64,000 nucleotides of DNA from Salegentibacter lacus (lineage in GTDB: Bacteria > Bacteroidota > Bacteroidia > Flavobacteriales > Flavobacteriaceae), in the NCBI RefSeq assembly GCF_020164555.1, contig NZ_JAIQZB010000005.1, forward strand, positions 1 through 64,000, written 5' to 3'. Below, piece after piece: positions 18,480 through 27,140 of the stretch (its first letter is position 1; each line of letters opens with the position of its first letter). The position numbers and the translations under genes were made by a program. Below the pieces are notes generated by a model. The model was not told the origin of the DNA and did no database searches. It saw only the letters and a list, made by a program, of their open reading frames with translations.

Positions 18480-20597
18480 ATGGAAAGTACCCGGGTTTTA
18501 AATACGCTTAAAGAATATTTTGGATTTGACAGTTTCAGACCGCTTCAAAAAAAGATCATCCATTCGGTTTTTGAAGGAAAAGACAACCTGGTGATTATGC
18601 CCACCGGTGGCGGAAAATCAATTTGTTACCAACTTCCCGCAATTCTACTTCCAGAAATTACTTTGGTGATTTCCCCGCTTATCGCCTTGATGAAAGACCA
18701 GGTTGACGGACTTACCGCTAACGGAGTTCCTGCAGCTTTTTTGAATAGTAGCCAAACCGAAAGCCAGCAGCAGGAAATCTTTAAAAAAATTGATTCCAAA
18801 GAATTAAAATTACTTTACGTAGCCCCTGAAAGTTTACAGTTTGTAGACCGTTTAATGAGTGATGGCAAAATAAGTTTGATCGCGGTAGATGAAGCACATT
18901 GTATTTCCAGCTGGGGTCACGATTTTAGACCGGCCTATACGCAATTGGGCTATTTAAAAAATCGCTTCCCCACTACCCCAATGATCGCGCTAACCGCAAC
19001 TGCCGATAAAGCTACACGGGAAGATATTTGCAAGCAATTAAATATTCCTAATGCCGAAAAGCACATCGCTTCTTTTGACAGGAAAAACCTTAGCCTCGAT
19101 GTTCGTCCGGGAATTAAACGCTTTGAACAAATCACCAATTTCGTCAAAAACCGGAAAAAAGAAAGCGGAATTATTTATTGCCTAAGCAGAAAAAACACCG
19201 AAGAAATAGCTGAAAAACTGCAACGAAAAGGTTTTGAAGCTGAAGCTTATCACGCAGGATTACCGGCAGAAAAACGCATCGAGATCCAGGATAATTTTAT
19301 CAACGATAATTCAAAGATTATTTGTGCCACCATCGCTTTTGGGATGGGTATCGATAAATCTAATATTCGCTGGGTTATTCATTATAATATGCCTAAGAAC
19401 CTGGAAGGTTATTACCAGGAAATTGGTCGTGCGGGGCGGGATGGTTTGCCTTCAGACACTATGCTTTTCCATAGTTATGCCGATGTAGTACAGCTGCAAA
19501 AATTCGCTTCAAATTCAGGAAACGAGGAAGTCCAGCTGGCTAAACTGGATAGGATGAAGCAATATTCTGAAGCTTTAAGTTGCCGGAGAAAAATTCTCCT
19601 GAGTTATTTTGGAGAATTAAAACAGGAAGATTGTGGCAACTGCGATATTTGTAAGAATCCCCCACAGTTTTTTGACGGGACCATCATCGCACAAAAAGCG
19701 CTTTCCTGTATTTTCAGGCTAAAAGAAAACGAACCGATTACTTTGGTAATAGATGTGCTTCGCGGTTCACAGAACGAAGGTGTTTTCAGCAAAAACTATC
19801 ATGAAATTAAAACCTTTGGGATTGGGAAAGATATATCCTGGCACCACTGGCAACAATATATTATTCAACTTATCAATCTGGGATATGTAGAAATTGCATT
19901 TCATCGGGGCAATAATTTACAGCTCACTGCACTGGCAAAAAATGTACTTTTTGAAGGAGAAAAAGTGCAACTCGCTGAAGTTCCTGATCGTAAAAAACTG
20001 AAACGCCGTGAGGAAACCGAAGTTTCAGAGAAAGCTGCAGAGAATTCCCTTTTTGAAAAATTAAGACAGTTAAGGCTGAAAATTGCGAGAGAAGAAGAAA
20101 TCCCTGCTTACCTCATTTTTAACGATGCTACCTTAAAAGAAATGGAAAAATCCCGCCCTATGACCGATGATGAATTTCTTCAGATAAACGGCGTGGGAAG
20201 GCAAAAAATGCAGGATTACGGATATGAATTTATTAAAGAAATCATAGCTTTCAGCAAAGAAAAAAGAACTACCAAAAAACGTAAAAAAGCAAATACTTAT
20301 AAGGCTACACTCAGTTTATTAAACGAAGATTTAAGCCTGGAAGAAATCGCAAAGAAACGGGAATTGGCCCTAACAACCATCTATTCACATTTAGCAAAAT
20401 TATATGCCGAAAATGAAGATGTAGAACCTATGAAATATATTTCTAAATCAGATTTTGAGGCTGTTGAAAAAGCAAAAACAGAACTTGAAAATCCCGAAGG
20501 CTTAAAACCATATTTTGAGCATTTTGAAGAAGCGATAGATTATGGCACTATTAGGCTGGCTTTAGCGGTTTTAGAAAAACAAGAAGCAAAAGTTTAA
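18480..20597 (+). CDS. recQ: ATP-dependent DNA helicase RecQ
   Basis: 705 residues. 3'-5' helicase acting in recombination and fork repair. Visible: Walker A MPTGGGKSICYQLPA, motif II DEAHC, motif VI QEIGRAGRDGLPSD, the four-Cys zinc site (CRRKILL to DCGNCDIC), winged-helix RQC, and HRDC (EMEKSRPMTDDEFLQINGVG). A further C-terminal helix-turn-helix (LSLEEIAKKRELALTTIYSH) is typical of the Bacteroidetes form. The longest frame starts at 18453, but that is upstream of the promoter's -7 element; the ATG at 18480 (MESTRVLNTLKEYFGF) is used. The end overlaps the convergent truA-like gene by 4 bases. Confidence 0.96.
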   Translation: MESTRVLNTLKEYFGFDSFRPLQKKIIHSVFEGKDNLVIMPTGGGKSICYQLPAILLPEITLVISPLIALMKDQVDGLTANGVPAAFLNSSQTESQQQEIFKKIDSKELKLLYVAPESLQFVDRLMSDGKISLIAVDEAHCISSWGHDFRPAYTQLGYLKNRFPTTPMIALTATADKATREDICKQLNIPNAEKHIASFDRKNLSLDVRPGIKRFEQITNFVKNRKKESGIIYCLSRKNTEEIAEKLQRKGFEAEAYHAGLPAEKRIEIQDNFINDNSKIICATIAFGMGIDKSNIRWVIHYNMPKNLEGYYQEIGRAGRDGLPSDTMLFHSYADVVQLQKFASNSGNEEVQLAKLDRMKQYSEALSCRRKILLSYFGELKQEDCGNCDICKNPPQFFDGTIIAQKALSCIFRLKENEPITLVIDVLRGSQNEGVFSKNYHEIKTFGIGKDISWHHWQQYIIQLINLGYVEIAFHRGNNLQLTALAKNVLFEGEKVQLAEVPDRKKLKRREETEVSEKAAENSLFEKLRQLRLKIAREEEIPAYLIFNDATLKEMEKSRPMTDDEFLQINGVGRQKMQDYGYEFIKEIIAFSKEKRTTKKRKKANTYKATLSLLNEDLSLEEIAKKRELALTTIYSHLAKLYAENEDVEPMKYISKSDFEAVEKAKTELENPEGLKPYFEHFEEAIDYGTIRLALAVLEKQEAKV

Positions 20598-21385
20598 AAA
20601 TCTTCGAGCCCAATTTTATTAAGGAGCAAGCCTGAAGCCGGTACTATATAATCCATTTGCATTTCTACACCGGGCTTTAAGCTGTTTTCTATATCTTCTA
20701 AACTTAGTTCTCCTTTACCAAGTTGTAATAAGGCGCCCATCATTAACCGAACCTGGTGTCTTAAAAATCCGGCGCTGTGAATATGAAATATATAAGATTG
20801 CTGAGGAAAAAAACTAGCGGTAATTTCGGTATTTTCTATTAATTCAGATTTTACGATCTCACGCTCAAAGGTGCTGTTCTCTGAAACCCGCACACAGTAA
20901 TTTCGAAACTGGTGTTTACCTTCAAAAAGTTTGGCTCCTTTTTTCATTAATTCAATATCAAGGTCAAATTGAAAATTGGCCATTAAAGGTGCACAAAAGG
21001 GATGATTCTTTTCTCCAAAACTAAATAGGTAAGCGTATTCTTTAAGTTTTGGATGCTGAATGATATTGAATTTTGAATCTACTTCAGTTATGGAAAGCGC
21101 CCTAATATCCTGGGGTAAATTCAGGTTAAATTCCTTTAAAAATTCATCGAAATCTAAAAGCGGTTTGTAATCCAGGAACAACTCAAATGCCGATTCCTGT
21201 GCTGAAACCATAGCATCGGTTCTGCTGGTGCCTAAAATTTTGAAACGCTCTTCAGGCATTACATAACGCAGGGTTTTTGAAATTAACTCTTCTACCGTTT
21301 TTACATTTGGCTGTTTTTGCCAGCCGTGTAAACGGTAACCTAAATACTGAACTTTAATAAGGTAAAAATAGCGTTTGGGTTGCAA
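20594..21385 (-). CDS. TruA-like tRNA pseudouridine synthase with altered active-site loop
   Basis: 263 residues with the TruA two-lobe layout: IKVQYLGYRLHGWQKQPNVKTVEE at the start, FKILGTSRTDAMVSA holding the presumed catalytic Asp, HHQ-type KEYAYLFSFGEK, and the C-terminal FHIHSAGFLRHQVRLMMGAL. Canonical TruA has GRTDAGVHA; here the residues after the Asp are MVSA, so Gly and His are replaced. It may be a Bacteroidetes TruA paralogue acting on another tRNA site or RNA. The start is TTG; no in-frame ATG exists before the conserved region. Ends inside the last codons of recQ (convergent). Confidence 0.85.
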   Translation of the reverse strand: MQPKRYFYLIKVQYLGYRLHGWQKQPNVKTVEELISKTLRYVMPEERFKILGTSRTDAMVSAQESAFELFLDYKPLLDFDEFLKEFNLNLPQDIRALSITEVDSKFNIIQHPKLKEYAYLFSFGEKNHPFCAPLMANFQFDLDIELMKKGAKLFEGKHQFRNYCVRVSENSTFEREIVKSELIENTEITASFFPQQSYIFHIHSAGFLRHQVRLMMGALLQLGKGELSLEDIENSLKPGVEMQMDYIVPASGLLLNKIGLEDF

Positions 21386-21418
21386 ATTTTTCTTTTTCCG
21401 GGTTCGGAATAATTAATA

Positions 21419-22216
21419 CTAATATTCCCTTTTCTTGTTTAATTCTTCCATTTCTTGAATCGTTTCAGAAGGAATAACCTTAAGGAAAGAGGAGTGCTGC
21501 TCTATAGCATATTCCAATTTACTCACAATATCTTCTATAGATTCATTTTCGTAATCTATTTCAAGAGGCTCTTTAATTTGCATAGTCTGCAAAATGCCGC
21601 GTTTCTTGATCCTAATTCCTTTCTTATCAAAAGAACGCCTAAACCCATCGATCACAATAGGAATTACAATCGGTTTGTATTGTTTTATGATATGGGCGGT
21701 TCCTTTTCTAATGGGTTTAAAAGGCTTGGTAGTTCCCTGTGGGAACGTAATCACCCAACCGTCGTCAAGGGCTATTCCTATGTTCTTGGTATCGTCTGGA
21801 TTTACAGTGCGCTCCACTTCTTCGCCTTTTGCGCGCCAGGTTCTTTCTACACTAACGGCTCCCGCATATGCCATAATTCTATAAATTAAACCGGCATTCA
21901 TCGTTTCTTTGGCTGCAACGTAATAAATATTAAGTTTTGGTTGCCAGATATAACCTATGTTTTTAATGGAATCTACCCTTCCGCTTAGACTTGCATTGAA
22001 AACGTGAAACATTGCGGTTACATCAGCAAAGTAGGTTTGGTGATTGGAAACAAAAAGTACGTTGGTATCTGGAAGATTTTTAATGATATCAGAGCCTTCA
22101 ATGCTCAGTTCATTATAGCCGCGATAACGGCGGTGACTTAGTAATCCAAAAATACGGATAAGCCACTTCTTCACAATTAAATAATGCCCAAATGGATTTT
22201 TCTTAAATAATCCCAT
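21419..22216 (-). CDS. PlsC-family acyltransferase (1-acylglycerol-3-phosphate type), variant motif
   Basis: 265 residues. Inner-membrane-associated acyltransferase of phospholipid synthesis. The usual H(X4)D box appears as NHQTYFADV, with five residues between His and Asp; the second motif is FPQGTTKPFKP in place of FPEGTRS-like. A downstream hydrophobic strand PIVIPIVIDGF follows. Both changes are clear in the DNA and leave the exact substrate uncertain; lysophosphatidate is the default guess. It lies 33 bases upstream of the truA-like gene, same strand, probably one operon. Confidence 0.82.
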   Translation of the reverse strand: MGLFKKNPFGHYLIVKKWLIRIFGLLSHRRYRGYNELSIEGSDIIKNLPDTNVLFVSNHQTYFADVTAMFHVFNASLSGRVDSIKNIGYIWQPKLNIYYVAAKETMNAGLIYRIMAYAGAVSVERTWRAKGEEVERTVNPDDTKNIGIALDDGWVITFPQGTTKPFKPIRKGTAHIIKQYKPIVIPIVIDGFRRSFDKKGIRIKKRGILQTMQIKEPLEIDYENESIEDIVSKLEYAIEQHSSFLKVIPSETIQEMEELNKKREY

Positions 22217-22319
22217 AGTTTAAATTTCAGTTCTTATTCACCTAAAAAATTCGTTATAAATAAGTTCCTTTGAACAATCCTTAAAAATTAAGCCGCGCAA
22301 ATATAGTAATTCTTAGTTT

Positions 22320-22961
22320 TTAAAAGCTTTTTCTAAATATTTCTCGTATTTCGCTAAGCATCATCCCCGTAGCACCCCAAACCACCTGTTCGTTTAATTT
22401 AAATGCCGGAACAATCATTTTACTTGAATAGCTCGTGCTTAATTCCTGATTTATAAAATTAGAATGATCTAGAAAATGATCTAAATCTACTTCTAAAATT
22501 CGCTCTACCTCGCTTTCCTGCGGAATTAAAATCGGGGTTTTTTCCAGCAAGCCCAAGTAAGGTTGCACCCAGAAATTACTCGGCGGAATATACAAGCGGG
22601 TGAGTTCTTTTATTACTTCAATATTATTCCTGGGAATTCCCACTTCCTCTTCGGTTTCGCGTAATGCTGTTTGTTCAAGATTCTCATCCTCAGGTTCTAC
22701 GCGGCCACCCGGAAACCCTATTTGATTGGAATGGACGCCTTTATAAGTTTTTCTTAAAATTAAAACCAGGTGGGTTTTTCCGAAACTATCAGGATAAAAA
22801 ACAGCCATAACCCCGGCTTTATTAGGCTTAAGACTATCAATATCAAGATTTCTCATTTCTTCAATGCGGTTGCCGGGCACTAATTTATGATGCGCCTTTT
22901 CTCCCGGAAGGACAATTTTTTTTAATTTTGGTATCCTGTCTTTAAAATCCTGAAAATCCAT
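22320..22961 (-). CDS. CoA pyrophosphatase-type Nudix hydrolase
   Basis: 213 residues. Contains the Nudix box GFPGGRVEPEDENLEQTALRETEEEVGI and, just before it, the NudL/CoAse-type sequence LVLILRKTYKGVHSNQIGFPGG. Family members cleave CoA or its derivatives into phosphopantetheine and 3',5'-ADP. C-terminal region (QVVWGATGMMLSEI) is also typical. The start codon ATG overlaps the ATG of the divergent cyclophilin gene in the palindrome CATG. Confidence 0.92.
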   Translation of the reverse strand: MDFQDFKDRIPKLKKIVLPGEKAHHKLVPGNRIEEMRNLDIDSLKPNKAGVMAVFYPDSFGKTHLVLILRKTYKGVHSNQIGFPGGRVEPEDENLEQTALRETEEEVGIPRNNIEVIKELTRLYIPPSNFWVQPYLGLLEKTPILIPQESEVERILEVDLDHFLDHSNFINQELSTSYSSKMIVPAFKLNEQVVWGATGMMLSEIREIFRKSF

Positions 22962-23721
22962 GAAAAACTCGCTTGCTTTCGTTTATCTTTTTCTAATTCT
23001 TTTTTTCGCAAGTTGTGAAGATAAGGAATCTTCCAGTAAAAACACTTCGGAAAAGGCTTCAGATAAAGAAGAAGTAACTCAGAAAACCTCTAAATTAGAT
23101 TCCCTGAAAGCGAAATATAGTAAAGCTGAAGAAGTATCTTACCAAAGTGATTCCATTCAAAGCAACGAGGAGTTTCCTATTGCCCAAGAAGAATTGATTC
23201 CTTTTTTAACCCAATACGGGAAGGAAAATCCTGAAAACCGGGTTAGAATTGTTACCAGTTTTGGGAATATTGAAGTAGAACTTTTTAGAGACACTCCCCT
23301 ACACCGCGCCAATTTTATAATGCTGGTAAAAGAAGGTTATTTTAACAGCACCTTTTTTCACAGGGTAGCACCGGGATTTGTTGTACAGGGTGGAAATTCA
23401 GATAATAAAGCCACTCCTGGAATGCGTTCTTCAATAGGTGATTATCTTATTCCCAGTGAATTTGATGCCGGGCATAAACATACCTACGGCGCATTTTCAG
23501 CTGCGAAATATAGCGAGCAGAACGTAAGTAAAGCTTCTTCTCCTTTTGAATTTTTTATTGTAATAAAAGAAAACGGAACCCCGCATTTAAATAATGATCA
23601 CACGGTTTTTGGACGTGTTACTAAAGGAATGGATGTAGCCGAAAAAATAGCACAGGTTGAAACCGGCCAATCTGAATGGCCTATTGATAACGTGGAAATG
23701 GATGTCGAAATAATCAATTAA
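22960..23721 (+). CDS. Cyclophilin-type peptidyl-prolyl isomerase lipoprotein
   Basis: 253 residues. Signal peptide with lipobox LFFASC (Cys19), a charged Ser/Lys/Glu-rich linker (about 20-85) and a cyclophilin domain from about 95: VRIVTSFGNIEVELF, THFHRVAPGFVVQGG-like FFHRVAPGFVVQGGNSD, and a late FGRVTKGMDVAEKI. It should act as a proline isomerase/chaperone in the periplasm. Two bases of overlap with the divergent Nudix gene mean the promoter of each must lie inside the other's coding region. Confidence 0.93.
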   Translation: MKNSLAFVYLFLILFFASCEDKESSSKNTSEKASDKEEVTQKTSKLDSLKAKYSKAEEVSYQSDSIQSNEEFPIAQEELIPFLTQYGKENPENRVRIVTSFGNIEVELFRDTPLHRANFIMLVKEGYFNSTFFHRVAPGFVVQGGNSDNKATPGMRSSIGDYLIPSEFDAGHKHTYGAFSAAKYSEQNVSKASSPFEFFIVIKENGTPHLNNDHTVFGRVTKGMDVAEKIAQVETGQSEWPIDNVEMDVEIIN

Positions 23722-23724
23722 ATT

Positions 23725-23815
23725 AAGACCTCGGTGCAAGTCCGCGAGGTATGGATCGGAAAACTATTTTAAAATTTCGAGGCAAGCATCGGATAATTAA
23801 ACCCTCAATGAGGGA
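23725..23815. repeat. Intergenic palindrome-rich element
   Basis: Between convergent genes: a hairpin cctcg...cgagg (about 23730-23749), a second related block beginning ttcgaggcaagc, and a short ccctcaatgaggg hairpin. The pattern cctcg-gcaag-cgaggtat looks like a degraded dispersed palindromic repeat. It may also stop transcription. Confidence 0.45.
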
Positions 23816-24532
23816 TTAGGCTCGCTGGGTGTAATAATTATAATCGGTAATCACCTGCTGAATAAATTCCATCGGTGATTCCTTTGGTTGGGTTTCCAGT
23901 AATTCTGCTAGTTTTTCTGAAAGCGATAAAATAAGTCGGTGATTATGACTTCTTTTCGCGGTTTGGTACAGGTTTTTAATATTCTGCACATCGGCATCTT
24001 TTAAAACACTCACCTGCGGATATTTGGGTTCGTAACCTTCAGGTACATCTACAGCAAGGCTTCGATTTAAATTAGTTCTTGGTTTTTCTGAAATGACGGT
24101 AGTTTTAGCCGCAAGATCGCCCAGACGCTGTCCTTTTCCGTTTAATAAAATAGTTACCACCGCGATCGCACCACTACTAATAGAGATATCAATAAAACGT
24201 AACAACCACCTGATTAAATATTCAGCAAAAGCGGGTCTGCTGCCGTCTAATTTCACGACCCTAATTTGTAAAGCAGCTTTTCCGGGGGTTTGGCCGTTAT
24301 ATAAACTTTCCCATAATAAATAATATAAAAGAGAAGGTAAGCCCATAACCAGGTAATAAACCCACTGCCCTGCTGCATCTAATCCTGTGCCGGCCAATGC
24401 AAGCGAACTTATCACTATATACAACCCAATAATAAATATATCTACGATAAAAGCGAGGATACGATCGCCTACACTCGCAACATTCTGATTAATACTTATA
24501 TTTTGAGCGGTTTCAATTTGAAAATTATCCAT
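23816..24532 (-). CDS. RDD family membrane protein
   Basis: 238 residues. RDD domain with the signature ASVGDRILAFIVDIFIIG at the start, three to four membrane segments, and the typical NGQTPGKAALQIRVVKLDG plus RLGDLAAKTTVI. The C-terminal 80 residues are soluble. RDD proteins are often transporters or accessory membrane proteins of unknown cargo. The gene diverges, across 34 bases, from the SpoIIM/MoxR operon, the usual neighbour in flavobacteria, so a linked role is likely. Confidence 0.9.
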   Translation of the reverse strand: MDNFQIETAQNISINQNVASVGDRILAFIVDIFIIGLYIVISSLALAGTGLDAAGQWVYYLVMGLPSLLYYLLWESLYNGQTPGKAALQIRVVKLDGSRPAFAEYLIRWLLRFIDISISSGAIAVVTILLNGKGQRLGDLAAKTTVISEKPRTNLNRSLAVDVPEGYEPKYPQVSVLKDADVQNIKNLYQTAKRSHNHRLILSLSEKLAELLETQPKESPMEFIQQVITDYNYYTQRA

Positions 24533-24566
24533 TTAATCTGTTTCTTTGAGTCATAATAGAAAAACC

Positions 24567-25544
24567 ATGCGAGAGGCGGCTTTTGTGAAGCAAAATAAGG
24601 ATAAATGGCTTAAGTTTGAAAGCCTGCTTCAAAATAAAAATAAGCTGCGGCCAGAGCAGCTCTCCAATATTTATATTGAAATTAGCGACCATTTAAGCTA
24701 TTCCAGAACGTTTTATCCCAACAGCAACACAACCACCTATTTAAACCAGTTAGCGGCTTCAACACATCAAAAGATTTATAAGAACAAGAAGGAATCACAA
24801 AACCGATTTGTCACATTTTTTACAACAGAATTTCCGCTATTCTTCTATAAATTTCAGAAGCAATTACTGCTAAGCTTTTTAATTTTCGCGCTTTTTTCTG
24901 CAGCGGGCGCTTTTTCAGCTGCATCAGATCATACTTTTGTGAGAAGTATTTTAGGTGATGCTTATGTGAATATGACGCTGCAGAATATTGCTGAAGGCGA
25001 TCCTATGGCGGTTTATAAAAAAATGTCTGAAACCGATATGTTCCTGGGCATTACCATTAATAATATTCGGGTTTCGTTAATGGCTTTTAGTATGGGAATC
25101 CTGGCCGGAATCGGCACGGTGTTTATTTTAATGCAAAACGCAGTGATGCTGGGATCTTTTCAATACTTTTTTTACGACCAGGGTTTACTCTGGGAATCTG
25201 CCAGAACAATTTGGATTCACGGAACCATAGAAATTTCAGTAATAATTATTGCAGGATGCGCCGGGCTTGTTGTTGGAAAAAGCATACTTTTTCCTGGCAC
25301 CTACACCCGCCTGACTTCATTTGTAAAAGGAGTTAAAAACGGACTTAAAATAGTGATTAGTACCATTCCGTTTTTTATTATAGCAGGATTTCTGGAAGGC
25401 TTTGTAACCCGAATAACCCAAATGCCCGACTGGCTGGCAATTTTAATTATTGGCAGCTCTTTAGCACTCATTCTATTTTACTATATCTTTTATCCCATTT
25501 ATCTACATAAACAACAACAAATTCATGAAACAGGATTACATTGA
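24567..25544 (+). CDS. SpoIIM-like (stage II sporulation protein M family) membrane protein
   Basis: 325 residues with an N-terminal soluble helical part and about five to six membrane segments (SFLIFALFSAAGAFSAA, VSLMAFSMGILAGIGTVFIL, ISVIIIAGCAGLVVG). SpoIIM family members are membrane proteins; this organism is not a spore former, so the name is only a family label. A TTG start 21 bases upstream is possible, but the ATG giving MREAAFVKQNKDKW is preferred. Overlaps the next gene by 20 bases; first gene of the MoxR operon. Confidence 0.88.
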   Translation: MREAAFVKQNKDKWLKFESLLQNKNKLRPEQLSNIYIEISDHLSYSRTFYPNSNTTTYLNQLAASTHQKIYKNKKESQNRFVTFFTTEFPLFFYKFQKQLLLSFLIFALFSAAGAFSAASDHTFVRSILGDAYVNMTLQNIAEGDPMAVYKKMSETDMFLGITINNIRVSLMAFSMGILAGIGTVFILMQNAVMLGSFQYFFYDQGLLWESARTIWIHGTIEISVIIIAGCAGLVVGKSILFPGTYTRLTSFVKGVKNGLKIVISTIPFFIIAGFLEGFVTRITQMPDWLAILIIGSSLALILFYYIFYPIYLHKQQQIHETGLH

Positions 25545-26382
25545 TTTTAAGCAACAGCGGGAGCTGGGCGATATTATTAGCTATACGTTTAAGTTTATAC
25601 GTGAAAATTATAAGGCTTATTTTACAAGCGTTATGAAAATTTCGTGGCCGGCGTTTTTGCTTTTAATAGCGGCCGTGGCTTATTATTCTTATACTACGGT
25701 GGGAAACTCCTTAATGTTCAATCAGGATGGTGGGTTTTTCATTGGGTTTGGTCTATTAATGATTGGTTTGCTCTTATATTTTTCGGTGATGAATGTAGCG
25801 GCATTTCATTTTATAAAATCTTATGTAAGTAATAATGGTGAAACCAGCCACCAGGAAGTTAAACAGGGCGTTAAAAAAGATTTAGGAAAAATGTTTGGAC
25901 TAGGTGCCGTAACCTGGATTTTAATTTTCGCCGGACTTATAATATTTATAATTCCCGGGATTTACCTTAGTGTTCCGCTTAGTATTGCGGCTGCGGTACT
26001 TGTTTTTAAAAGTGACAGTATTGGCGGCAGTATTTCTGAAGGTTTTCGCCTGGTAAAAGATAATTGGTGGATGAGTTTTATAAGCCTTTTTCTAATTTGG
26101 CTTATCGTGTATATCATTAGCCTTATTTTTCAACTGCCTGTGCTAATTTATACGTTTATAAAAATGTTTACCATCATGGAAGAAAACTCCGCTTCGGCAG
26201 CGAATGTGGCTGATATGTTTGATTGGGTTTATCTCACCTTAACCATTATTGCGTCTGCGATTCAATACCTGCTTTATGCCATTACGCCAATTGGGGTTGC
26301 TTTTGTGTATTATAATTTAAACGAAATAAAATATTTTACCGGCGCCTACGAAAGCATTGAAAACCTTGGTAAAAACGATTAA
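25525..26382 (+). CDS. Multi-pass membrane protein of the MoxR operon
   Basis: 285 residues with about six membrane segments. N-terminal soluble stretch KQQRELGDIISYTFKFIRENYKAYF then hydrophobic helices (WPAFLLLIAAVAYYSY, VTWILIFAGLIIFIIPGIYL). The segment SIGGSISEGFRLVKDNWWMSF is shared with flavobacterial homologues. No enzymatic motif seen. Conserved in position between the SpoIIM-like gene and the DUF4129 gene; overlaps both (20 bases and 1 base), implying translational coupling. Role unknown, probably part of a membrane complex with the neighbours. Confidence 0.82.
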   Translation: MKQDYIDFKQQRELGDIISYTFKFIRENYKAYFTSVMKISWPAFLLLIAAVAYYSYTTVGNSLMFNQDGGFFIGFGLLMIGLLLYFSVMNVAAFHFIKSYVSNNGETSHQEVKQGVKKDLGKMFGLGAVTWILIFAGLIIFIIPGIYLSVPLSIAAAVLVFKSDSIGGSISEGFRLVKDNWWMSFISLFLIWLIVYIISLIFQLPVLIYTFIKMFTIMEENSASAANVADMFDWVYLTLTIIASAIQYLLYAITPIGVAFVYYNLNEIKYFTGAYESIENLGKND

Positions 26383-27140
26383 TGATTAAAGTCTTACTTC
26401 TTTTCAGTTTTCTTTTCTTCGGAAATTTAATTGCGCAGGATCAAGCAGTTGCTGATTCTACGGAGTTAATTCAGAATTTTTCTGAAGAGAAACTGGAAAA
26501 AGCGGATTTTGATACTGAAAACATTGAAAATTATAAAGCAGATAAAGCCTTTGACTATTTAGAAAAAATTGAAGAAGATTCCTGGTGGACACGCTTGAAA
26601 CGATGGGTTAACCTCAAATGGAATGCCTTTTTACAATGGCTTTTTGGTGATTACCAAACCAACGCTTTCTGGAACGCTGTTCTTACGGCCTTACCTTACG
26701 TTCTTCTAATTTTAGTGCTTGGCTTGATCACCTGGCTTTTTATTCGTTTAAATCCCGGAAATGCTGTGATGACTGAACCTATTACCGGAAAAGTGAATCT
26801 TAAAAAAGAAGAAGATATCGTAAAATCGGCTGATATTTATTCTTTAATTGATGAAGCGATTCGCAACCAAAATTATCGGTTGGCGGTTCGATATTTATAT
26901 TTAAAGAGCCTGCGCTTGCTGGATCAAAAGGAGCATATTTCCTATAGATTTCAAAAAACAAACGAAGATTATATCAACGAAATAAAAGAAAATGAAATTA
27001 AAAATCAGTTTACAAAAATCACCAGGCTCTACGACTTTATCTGGTATGGAGATTTTGAACTTTCAAAAGAACGTTTTGAGAAGGTAAACAGGGAATTTAC
27101 CCAAATGGAAAACAACCTGAAAACGGGAGATAATGGGTAA
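26382..27140 (+). CDS. DUF4129 domain protein
   Basis: 252 residues. Signal peptide (LLLFSFLFFGNLIAQ), an acidic extracytoplasmic part, a Trp-rich segment before one membrane helix (ALPYVLLILVLGLITWLFI), then a cytoplasmic DUF4129-like C-terminus (NYRLAVRYLYLKSLRLLDQK, TRLYDFIWYGDFELS). DUF4129 proteins are typical members of MoxR/DUF58 clusters. Starts inside the TAA of the previous gene (1-base overlap) and overlaps the next by 8 bases. Confidence 0.88.
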   Translation: MIKVLLLFSFLFFGNLIAQDQAVADSTELIQNFSEEKLEKADFDTENIENYKADKAFDYLEKIEEDSWWTRLKRWVNLKWNAFLQWLFGDYQTNAFWNAVLTALPYVLLILVLGLITWLFIRLNPGNAVMTEPITGKVNLKKEEDIVKSADIYSLIDEAIRNQNYRLAVRYLYLKSLRLLDQKEHISYRFQKTNEDYINEIKENEIKNQFTKITRLYDFIWYGDFELSKERFEKVNREFTQMENNLKTGDNG

